Shown here one piece after another: positions 55,601 to 64,000 of a DNA stretch of 64,000 nt. The stretch comes from Pachyseris speciosa (lineage: Eukaryota > Cnidaria > Anthozoa > Scleractinia > Pachyseridae), in contig JAEMWC010000770.1 of assembly GCA_016490735.1 (NCBI GenBank), forward strand, positions 108,501 to 172,500, given 5' to 3'. Positions within the stretch are counted from its first letter, which is position 1. Each line of letters starts with the position of its first letter. The position numbers were made by a program, and so were the translations under genes. The notes beneath the pieces were generated by a model, which was not told the DNA's origin, did not search any database, and saw only the letters and a list, made by a program, of their open reading frames with translations.

Positions 55601-58600
55601 GTAAGAGATTGCTACTGGCCTAGTAAAGAAAGATGAAGCTATAATTCGAGCAGCTATGCTCTTGTCTGTTATGGGAAAGGAATGTTTAGAGTTTTCAAGC
55701 ACCTTGGGATGGCAGACGATGATCGAATGAAAGTCAGTCCCATTCTTATAAATGCCTAGCAAGCCCATTTTGAGCCGACTGGAAAATAATGTTACACTAT
55801 ATTAATGAATGCTTTAAGTTCAATACCTGTGAGCAAGAGCAAAGGAGAAACGGTTGCACAGTATATATTTAACAAAGCTCCGCCAGCTAGCATCAATGTG
55901 CGAATTTGGCACCCTTGAGAACAACTTAATTAATTCAAGACAGGTTACGTTGGTGCTTGGAATTACAGAGTCAACTGTATGAGTTCGGAAGGCGGTTGAT
56001 ATGTGTTGAGGCATGCAGTGAATCGAAGTAGTTAATTAACAGCTCTGATCCTTGTATGAGCATTGAAAAGGAACTGACTTTTTATTCTGTCATGCACAAC
56101 AAAAAGGGAAGAAAGAAAAAAGGAAAAGAAAGAGGAAGAAAACAAAGAAACACTGTCATGTCCTTGTAAATACTGTGCAGGTGGAAAGCACCCAAACAAC
56201 CGGAATTAGTGTCCAGTGTTTGGCGTAACTTGTTCCCACTGCAAGAAAATGCATCACTTTGCTAAGGTTTACAAGAAGAAAAAGCAAGTGTCTGGAGATG
56301 TAAACATGCTGGATCAGCGAGAAACTTCATCAGAGTCTGTCATTTAGTGTGGAATATACTGTCAGCTCAGTGAAATTTGCCAGTGAAAAGTGGTTTGCCA
56401 CACTTGACTAAAGAGCATTAATAAGCATTATAAGCATATATATAATTATTAGCATACACTGTAATTTATTTATAACAACTTTATTTGCAAAAACAACTGG
56501 AAAAAAAATATTATATGAATGCAAATAGGGTGTCAACAGGGAAGACTTTTAACTTCATATAGAAGCTGACTCCTAGAAGAAAAAAGATATACAATTATGT
56601 TGTGTGTAAAAAATGTTGTGTGTGTGTGTGTGTGCTCAAAATGGCGTGCTTTCACTGTAACACTGAAACACATGCCACTTCGGGCTTGCTTCACATGAAT
56701 TGTCTGTAAATGCCTCCAAAGGTTTTGGATTCTCCAGCTGTTTCATTAACCCATTGGCACCCGTGCCGGCCAAAACCGGCCGTAAAAAACTCCCATGCTT
56801 CAAAACATTGCAACTTTCTCAATCGCACGAATATTGCCTTAACTGTTAGTTGTGAGCACGAAATGGAATGCCCTTTAAATTTGGATATCCAATAAATGCA
56901 AGAAACGTAGCGATTTTTACCAAATATGGCCTTTTGAGTTTGGACAAGAACGAAACTGGCCGTTTTTAACGTCAAAGAGAAACAACAAAAATGCCCCTTT
57001 TTGCCCTCATGTTTTTTAGGGAAATCATCGTCCAAAAACCAAAATTCAACCATCATAACAAAATTCAGTCCTTTTTCTAGCTTAGAAATGACTTTTTTCG
57101 TTCATATTCTTCTCCCGAGCGTAGATACAGCCTTTTGTTCCAGTGCATTCGGGCCTTCCCGACATTTTCAACATCTTGAGCGCATTGCATGCTGGGAACT
57201 AACGAGAATTTTTGACAGCACCCGTTCCTTCCCCCAATTCTTTCACATATAAACTAAGTCTACAGCCACTCCGACCTACCGCCAAAGTTTCCTGCTCGTA
57301 GTCATCTTCAGTACACAGAAATTCCAAAATATGTGGCGGTAGGTCGAGAAATTCATCTTTTCAATAGTCGAGTCCCAAAGGTACTAAGTGTTCGACCGGC
57401 CAAATTCCCATTTCGAGTAACAAGCCAAATTCGACAACAAAGTACATCACCTTGCTCGATTCTTTGAGAAAGTGGACTCTTAGCTACCGTCACGCTTAAT
57501 GATGCTCATCAGGCAGCCGCTAAAGATGAAAAATGGCTGTAAATTTAGCAGAAATCGCAAGCAAACCGAACTTGGGCCATTGTTGTCGCTCACGGATAAA
57601 AAATAGCTACGTCAAAATGACGTTTTCAGAAACCTTGAGCCTCCAGTGGCTTAGGACAGCACCACTTTTCCCTGGTAGTTCAAATAAAGAGTCACGAATT
57701 GCTATTCATCGTTTATAGGTGGAAAATCACTCCGAAAATGTAAAACCCTGCGGTAGTCAATGGGTTAATCCTTCAGAGAATTAGTGTAGAAAATCACACG
57801 TTAATTGAGTAATATTATAATTGTGATTTAAATAGGTACATATGATTTTGGAAGTTCTCAAAGTAACACAAGCTACATGTACCTAGTATTTAAATCAGGA
57901 AAAATTGTGTCATGCCATTTTTTACAGTACTTTTAACAAAATTATGATCAACATCAGAGTAGCCTCCTAGTTGCAGACGTCTTTGGCCTAATGTCATGCA
58001 TTCCTCCAAAACGCGTGACAAGCCCAAAGACATCAGCATAATAAGGAGGCCAATCAGTGTCAGATAGAGGTTATATGTGATTAATTTTAGTACATTCAAA
58101 AAATTATAATTTCAGAAAATCACAGAATTTATTTTGTGTTCCTTTTACCGACCTAGCTAGCTACTTACCTGTCAAAATGTTCAAATTAATTTTTTGCCAC
58201 ATTTGGCTACACTCAGTCACTCTTGCCATGATTTTTGATTGAAACTTAATACTGGTTCTCCTTTGGAGTACAATTTTGGATATATAAAGCACAACATTAG
58301 GTATAAGAATATTCTGTACAGTACTTGATCACCTCAGAAACCAGAGAAACCACTGACAGAAGTTTTCAAAATGGTCAGACCAGTTTTTACCTAGCTCAAT
58401 TATGGTTAATTAAGGGTATATGAATTAATTAATATTATGATCTATATTTTTTCAGCATGGCACTGATTAATAAATTAAATCAACTGAGGCAGCTGTAGTC
58501 ACAGTAAATAGAGTATGCTTAAGGCCTAATAATTAACCCTTCCCCTTCTGAAATTTCAGTTAAGCTTATCATGGGGACCTTCTAGCTAATACATGTAGCT

Positions 58601-61600
58601 TGGCTTTTGATCTCATTTTGCAATTTCCATTTACTTTTCAAGGGGGAGCAAGCTTACTAGTTGATATATAGGTACACTACTGCATGATTATTTTCTGAAC
58701 AAAACAATAAATTTGGATTTTTTTTTTCAAACCAAAGCAACCACTATAATTATAATTACATACACCACTTTTGGGACCGCAAAATTATTTACCTGAAGGG
58801 TAATAATGTTCCCTGAGCCCTGATTGGTTTCAATGTTGTTTTTAATTCTTGGTAATTTGTTTATTCTAGCACAAGAGGCTCGGCAAACTCCAGTTGCACT
58901 GATCCCTCCCAGACTACGAGCAGTAAAACAGAATAAAGGTTATATACCTGGCTCCCAATCTGCGACACCAGAGGTGTCTCCAACTGGAACACCTTGTGAT
59001 ACTGAAGATGAGCTGGAACCATTGCCAAATGTTAAGATGCGTGTCCCAAAAACCTTAAGACGCCAAAATAGCAAAGAAGCACAAAATGGTAATCTAAAAA
59101 TAATATGGCAAACCTATTCTAGATCCTTGTTTATCAGTAATTATGCATATTTGGCCTGACAAGTTGCCTTTAGTTAGCAATAAAAGGATTAAAACCGATG
59201 GGGACCAACTGAAGCACTTTGTTTTTCATAAATATAATTATGGTATAAATGAGCTTCAGTTGACAAGATAATTAAAGGCTCCATTTACATGTACTGTATA
59301 TGGAGAAAAAGGTGTTCTTGTATTGGTGTATGTGCCAGCTAGCTAGAGATAATACAAATTATAATTATATCCCACCCCAAAATATTGGAATGAGAAAAAT
59401 TTAGGGGCTGTTGTCCCTGATTGCTTGCGTGTGATCCACTTTGCTCTTTCATTTGGTTTAATCAAGGTGGGTCAGTCCACTGAAAAACAAGTTTTGTGTG
59501 GTTGACAAAATTAATTTTACTATTTTACTATTTCAGTTTAATTCCTCTAACTAGCCTACGTGTAGCCGTACCCACCCCCCGAGGAAAAACTGGGGAGGAG
59601 GGAACGTCTACAAAAAGCTGACACAAATCGTGTTATGTGACGTCACTCTTTTGCATGAAAATATATAACGGTTTCTCATAGGTTAATCGCATTGATCAAT
59701 ACTTTCGAGAACACTGATTGGCCGAAACGGATCTCGTTCGTTTTCTTGAAGAAACGTGACTATGGCGGACGGAGAGCCACACGAACTAAAGTGGAGTCTA
59801 ACGCAGCTATAAATGAGGTTTGCGGCATTATGGATTTGAGAAATTCCACGAAGAGCAACAAAAACCCATAGCTTTGTGTTTTGATGGTGTCCGTGTTTCA
59901 TTGCTAACTGGCTATGGAAAAGCCATTAAATTTCTGGCGATGCCAGTGATCGCATCGCTTCTTTGGAAGAAACCTTGTACCTTGTGATCATCATATCATC
60001 ACTGACAGTGCTCACAGAAGATCAGATCCAATATTTGAATGATCTGGGATTGAAAGAGATCGCTCTAACCAAAGATTCGGAAGATAATACATCGAATGAG
60101 TCATGACTGGTGAATATCCGCACGTGTATGGGTCACCAGCCGAGTGGAGAAGGAAAAGGTATTGAAGGGACGTGCAGGTTCTTCAAATTCACGCTTTCTG
60201 AGAGCGGCTCCTTCGGCTGGAAAACAAGGCCAACTTTCTCCAAACTTTAAATTCTGTCTCTTCCTGTGGAGACCATGTAAACAAAGAATTTGCAAGCGCG
60301 ATGTTGACATCGAAGATTGTCTTCTTGCTTTTGACCAAAAATCGCTCGTAATCCTTTTCAATATCTTTAAACACAGTATACATTTACTGACTAGCAAATG
60401 CGTTCGAAAGAATAGAAATTTACGCGGCCTTTGACGTTTGTCTACTCGAGTAAACAGAAAATATAATTTTATTTACATAACTTGCATGAATTACTGTGAC
60501 GTGACGTAACACGATTCGTGTCAGCTTTTCGTAGACGTTCCCTCCTCCCCAGTTTTTCCTCGGGGGGTGGGTACGGCTACACGTAGGCTATCCTCTAACA
60601 AGTGAGATGCATTGTACCTGCCACAACCCGTCAACAAATTTGTTAATGATTCATGGCAGGTACATTTTTATTCAATATTTTTGTTATATTAATCATGCAG
60701 AGCTATTAAATTTTTTTTTTCTGAATTAGCAAAAACTGATGGTGCCAATGAAAGCCTGTTAGATCCTAAAGCACAAGCATCTACTGACACAGATTATTCT
60801 TTTCAAAGTGGAATTAGTGAAGGACAAGAAGGCAGCAAAGGTATGTGGCAATAAAAGCAAACAAAGTCCAGTTTTCTCACTGTGTCAAATACTTAAAGTC
60901 TAATAATTATAATTATTGCTGTAGGCAAGATCTGTAACCATTATGCATGATAATCGTGACCTTGCCTAAAGATAGCACAATGTAGATTTAAGTTATTTAA
61001 GACAGTATAGCATTACTGTACAGGTCAGCATATGTGCCCCAGAGGAAATGGTTTCTCTTTGAGATGGTGAAAAATTCAAGTCAGTCAGCAGCTGTTATAT
61101 AAGGGGGTTGCATGTTATATGCATACATGTATTCTTTACTTCAAAAAGGTCAGTAAAAAAGCAGCTAGCCCTGCAGGGCCGATGTAGACCTTTACAAATC
61201 AACATTATAGAACTACAGTTAATTATTATAATAAATACAAATTGCAATTTAATAAACCTACAATTAATAATGTTTACAAGAGAGTGAAAGTACAAAAAAA
61301 TAAATATTTCCAAAAGAAATCATTTAAAAGCTATTAAAATATGCAAAATAATCCAAATTGTTCTTTAAAATTAGATAAGTGCAGTCTTTGATAAAACTTA
61401 AATCTTATCTCTCCAGATTTCTATGTATGTTAATAGGACTTAATAGCTGAAAAATTATTCATACTAATTTTAAATGAGTACATGAATATACATTAAAAAG
61501 AAACCATGTCAAGTTTTAATTCTTTTAAAATGTGTAATATATTCATTTTCATGTATTTGTACATGTAGCACTTAAAAGCTGAATAATTATATAATAAATA

Positions 61601-63222
61601 TTTTGAATGACTGATGAGTATACATGTAAACATTAAAAAGAAATAATGTCAAGTTTTCTAATATTAGGAAAATACTGGGAATCGAGTCATTGTGCAAGAA
61701 ATAAATTTGTTTTTAATTAGTAGGTGTAACTAGTAAATTATCATGAGAGAATTTTGTAAAATTATTGACATTCAGAAAATATCCATATTCATCTACAAAT
61801 TATGATAGGCAGTTATTGGGATTTGGGGAGAGCTAGGGGACTGGGGCTTCATAAGCCTAAAATTATTCAATAAAAAGGTGCAAAGTTAATTATAATTTCC
61901 AGATGCTGAATGAGGGAAAGGAGAAGTTAGATGATTAAAATCTTAATTGATGACTTGAGGGTATATGGATTAAATAAATTAATGTTACGATCAATATTTT
62001 TCAGAGCATTAAAACATATTCTGGTAAATATTTTGGGTTCAAGGTGCCAGAAATTATTTACGTTCTACCAGCTTGATTTACATGTATGGTAGATTCTTTG
62101 TTTGGAGGTTTTAATTTGAGTTAATTTATGTTTTAATTAATTAAAGTCTCAACTTCAGGGGCAGAAGGGGGTCATCAGCGGAAGCAATCCAGAAGTGGCT
62201 CATTCTTGAGGAAACTATCTTTTCAGTCCACTGATCAACCTTTGGCAGGAGATGTAGAGGTACCAGTATTCAAATACAGAAAGAAAACATGCCATGATTT
62301 TGCATTAATTCCTATTTTTATTGAAGTCATGATATGTTAGAATATTATTTATTTATCACTTTGAACCTTAAAATTCAGTAAATCCATGGCTACAGGGTCT
62401 GATCCTATTCATTTTCTTTGCATTATGCAGAATCCAGAGGAATCACAAGGTAGGAATTATAATTATGTATTTTATTGTTTCCATTTCTGAGGTCTTCAGT
62501 CCTGGCCTTAATTTCTGATTCACTGCTGATGCTGGCTGAGTTTTACCAGATGACAGATGACTTTTGAACAACTTGGTGCTTGCAGGTGTTGCAGGTGCCT
62601 GGCCAGCTATATAACATGCATGTATATATGTACCTGAATTGGGAATTGTCTTTTGATAATCTCCATTTCGCATGCCTTGTGTCATAACCTTTTCAAAAAC
62701 AAGCTAGGGGAATAGGGAATAGAATTAATGGTAAATCCGAAACTTCACCAAGACTTTTGTGTTTCTATCAAACCCCAGCCCAGAACTTTACCTCTCAAAA
62801 ATGCGAGTATGTGAATCTACAAATGGGAAAAATGCCAGGGAATTCTTTGGTTGAAGGATTAAATTATTTGACTTAATTTTATGTTACCTTTAATTAAATA
62901 ATGACTTAACTTCAGGGGCAGAAGGGGGCCATCAGCGGAAGCATTCCAGAAGTGGCTCATTACAGATGTTGAGGAAACTATCTTTACAGTCCAGTGGTTA
63001 TCAACCTTTGGCAGGAGAGGTAATACAAGACAGAAAAAGAAAATATGCCATGATTTTGCCTTGATTGCTATTTTTATTGAAATTGTGATAATTATGTTAG
63101 AATTACGTTATTTATTTATCAATCTGAACTTAATTTAATATTAAAATCCATGACAACAGTCTAGGGTCTGATCCTATTGCATTTTGTTTATGTTATACAG
63201 GATCCAGATGAATCTAAATTAG
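49575..63222 (+). CDS. Gene 2: TNF-receptor-like protein, partial at 3' end (8 exons seen)
   Basis: Exons 49575-49628, 52703-53831, 58870-59088, 60730-60840, 62159-62259, 62431-62449, 62916-63019 and 63201-63222 join in phase (about 586 codons so far). Order: signal peptide, TNFR cysteine-rich domains with three near-identical copies of the last module, transmembrane helix, cytoplasmic linker with a duplicated basic/serine cassette. By analogy with gene 1, an Ig-like exon and a death-domain exon should lie to the right of the window; this is inference. Introns 1, 2 and 3 contain TIR elements. High identity of the internal repeats suggests recent change or conversion. Confidence 0.85.
49908..50135. 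mobile_element. 228-bp TTAA-flanked MITE
   Basis: AGTGCA...TGCACT with about 65-bp inverted arms. TTAA at 49904-49907 and 50136-50139. Confidence 0.72.
50490..51704. mobile_element. TIR element CAGGGCT(A/T)GAAAT with 5-bp TSD
   Basis: Inverted ends with inner GTCCGG/CCGGAC words. CTTTC at 50485-50489 and 51705-51709. 1.2 kb; no transposase recognised. Compatible with a short-TSD hAT group. Confidence 0.68.
51705..52702. other. Gene 2 intron 1, remaining part
   Basis: (ATT)n microsatellite near 51785-51830; otherwise AT-rich and unremarkable. Confidence 0.5.
52703..53831 (+). CDS. Gene 2 exon 2: TNFR cysteine-rich domains, triplicated module, transmembrane
   Basis: Acceptor TTATTTTCCCAG, donor GTATAG, 1129 nt, phase 0 to 1. 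First domains: CLKCDTCHPGYGLTPPC, CSSCHNC. Then three 70-71-residue modules (ICIQGYYF, CHRCSYCCFDGNDE, CSPRADRNC), each with an NAT glycosylation site and a Thr/Pro linker. Then a hydrophobic helix (VIILGVFSSIFFFILVAVVV) and basic KRRRK. Confidence 0.92.
53011..53640 (+). repeat. 210-bp in-frame tandem triplication
   Basis: Units begin at 53011, 53221 and 53431 (TTGTATTCAGGGTTATTACT). The third has a 3-bp insertion and a few substitutions; the first two differ at about one base. Confidence 0.95.
54280..55252. mobile_element. 0.97-kb TIR element with TA duplication
   Basis: GGGACTTTAAGCAAATCGCT and its complement at the ends, TA at 54278-54279 and 55253-55254. No transposase; Tc1/mariner-like insertion preference. 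Confidence 0.75.
55253..56749. other. Gene 2 intron 2 stretch
   Basis: Contains a possible zinc-knuckle-like remnant near 56160-56260 (codons for CKYCA...CPVFGVTC), likely a retroelement gag fragment, too degraded to classify, and a (TG)n run near 56615. Confidence 0.3.
56750..57764. mobile_element. 1.0-kb piggyBac-like non-autonomous element
   Basis: Ends CCCATTG...CAATGGG flanked by TTAA (56746-56749 and 57765-57768). CCC/GGG termini next to TTAA fit piggyBac. No transposase. Confidence 0.65.
57959..58051. mobile_element. Short palindromic MITE (GCCTCC termini)
   Basis: Related to 33230-33294: GTAGCCTCC, GCAGACGTCTTTGG and the inverted half. Confidence 0.6.
58870..59088 (+). CDS. Gene 2 exon 3: cytoplasmic linker
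   Basis: Acceptor TTTGTTTATTCTAG, donor GTAATC, 219 nt, phase 1 to 1. Pro/Thr/Ser-rich with acidic TEDELEPL and basic KTLRRQNS. Confidence 0.78.
59552..60590. mobile_element. 1.04-kb MULE-like element carrying a RecQ-like fragment
   Basis: About 95-bp inverted ends starting TAGCCTACGTGTAGCCGTAC. Perfect 9-bp duplication TCCTCTAAC at 59543-59551 and 60591-60599. A 9-bp TSD with long TIRs is typical of Mutator-like elements. No transposase is seen. It lies in gene 2 intron 3. Confidence 0.78.
59817..60105 (+). pseudogene. RecQ-type helicase N-terminal fragment, frameshifted
   Basis: GLRHYGFEKFHEEQQKPIA resembles the RecQ motif-0 region, followed by LLTGYGKAIKF (motif I with Ser replaced by Ala). 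The stop at 59985-59987 ends this frame. Another frame continues with the SSLTVLTEDQIQYLNDLGLK region (motif Ia, SPLxxLMxDQ-like). It covers only the first third of a helicase core. Confidence 0.7.
60730..60840 (+). CDS. Gene 2 exon 4: cytoplasmic linker
   Basis: Acceptor TTTTTCTGAATTAG, donor GTATGT, 111 nt, phase 1 to 1, open throughout; acidic/serine-rich. Confidence 0.75.
60841..62158. other. Gene 2 intron 4
   Basis: AT-rich. A short duplicated segment (ACATTAAAAAGAAA, ATGTCAAGTTTT) occurs near 61490-61520 and 61630-61660. Confidence 0.5.
62159..62259 (+). CDS. Gene 2 exon 5: basic/serine cassette, copy 1
   Basis: Acceptor TCTCAACTTCAG, donor GTACCA, 101 nt, phase 1 to 0: GAEGGHQRKQSRSGSFLRKL. 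Homologous to gene 1 exon 5. Confidence 0.75.
62431..62449 (+). CDS. Gene 2 exon 6: 19-nt micro-exon, copy 1
   Basis: Acceptor CATTATGCAG, donor GTAGGA, phase 0 to 1, NPEESQ. Confidence 0.68.
62916..63019 (+). CDS. Gene 2 exon 7: basic/serine cassette, copy 2
   Basis: 104 nt, phase 1 to 0: GAEGGHQRKHSRSGSLQMLR. A near copy of exon 5 with a small in-frame insertion. Confidence 0.75.
63201..63222 (+). CDS. Gene 2 exon 8: micro-exon, copy 2
   Basis: Acceptor ATGTTATACAG, donor GTAAGA, 22 nt, phase 0 to 1, DPDESKL. Last exon visible. Confidence 0.68.
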
Positions 63223-64000
63223 GTAAGAAAGTTATGTATGTTATAATTTCTGTTTATGAGGTCTAATCACCTGGCCTATTTCCCATTCACTGCTCATACT
63301 GGCTGGGTTTTTCCAGGTGAGAGTTGACTCTCAATAACAACTTGGCACCTGCCAGTTAATTGCAGAGCCATTCTACATTCATACACTGTACATTACACCT
63401 GAACAGAGTATAGATCATATTCTTATTTCTTGGTATTGAACTGGATCTACTTCATGAGCACAAAGTGGAGACTCTTGAAGGGGATACATTTACGCATGAA
63501 AATATTCCCCCATTTAAGCCTTGTGTGCACGCTAGTTCCAGCTCATTACGGAGAACTGAATATGAATAAGGTCTACTGAATGTTATTGTTTTTTGATAAT
63601 CTCCATTTCGCATGCCTTGTGTTACAACCTTTTACTGATAAATCCGAAACTTTGCAGGACTGTTAGACCGTTAATTCTTTAAAAATCCAAAGCCAAGACT
63701 TTTGTGTTTCTGTCATAATCCCAGCCCTAAACTTCACTTCTAAAAAATAATGCGACTACGTGGCTCTAGCCAATCTAAGTGCAGGAAAATGTCAGGTCAA
63801 TAGTACTAAAACGGGTGACTGAAAGCTGGCATTGTGAGCAGAATGATCTGAATCATTTAGCTTACATACTTACAGTTTCTCTCATTCATGTTGGTTATTT
63901 AATTGTTGCTGATGACAGAAATACACTGAACTGCAGTTGATTTTTTCCCTCATTTGAAGTTGAGCTTCAAGCAAGTTGTTACTAGGTACAATTTAGGAGA
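63223..64000. other. Gene 2 intron, continues beyond window
   Basis: Contains a copy of the intronic sequence following exon 6 (ATCTCCATTTCGCATGCCTT at 62660 and about 63598), part of the segmental duplication. No exon seen. Confidence 0.6.

Overview
The window is eukaryotic and metazoan. It is AT-rich, with phase-matched GT/AG exons separated by kilobase introns and very dense transposable-element content. The mix of Penelope-like elements, hammerhead-ribozyme retrozymes, tRNA-headed SINEs and TNF-receptor genes fits an anthozoan cnidarian, probably a stony coral. I cannot name the species from the sequence.

Left third (1-19.4 kb): almost entirely mobile DNA. A 1.37-kb tandem array of about 256-bp units, each carrying a complete type I hammerhead ribozyme (a metazoan retrozyme), sits between 15-bp direct repeats. 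A 4.1-kb Penelope-like element (RT plus GIY-YIG) with pseudo-LTRs differing at one noticed base is flanked by a 14-bp duplication. A 6.7-kb element (10916-17657) has long terminal inverted repeats, 5'-AG termini and a perfect 6-bp duplication, as in Polinton/Maverick elements. Its GC-rich core holds decayed RING-type and other virus-like ORFs, and it has itself been hit by a Penelope fragment, a LINE tail and a second retrozyme. The Penelope and Polinton-like insertions lie in different copies of a diverged noncoding repeat, so the other copies serve as empty sites.

Middle and right (24-64 kb): two head-to-tail paralogous TNF-receptor-superfamily genes on the + strand. Gene 1 (24074-42662, 8 coding exons, about 575 residues) appears complete: signal peptide, cysteine-rich domains, transmembrane segment, cytoplasmic linker, an Ig-like domain predicted on the cytoplasmic side, and a C-terminal death domain. 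Gene 2 (49575 to beyond 63222) has the same exon layout but a 70-residue cysteine-rich module triplicated inside one exon and a two-exon cytoplasmic cassette duplicated in tandem. Its 3' end is outside the window.

The introns of both genes are packed with insertions: a 4.2-kb foldback composite, an internally deleted Ty3/gypsy element with intact LTR landmarks, a SINE, several TIR/MITE elements with readable target duplications (TTA, TTAA, TA, 5-6 bp, 9-10 bp), and a 1.04-kb element with a 9-bp duplication carrying a broken RecQ-helicase-like fragment. A second inverted pair carrying a hammerhead-like core lies between the genes at about 45.1-45.5 kb.
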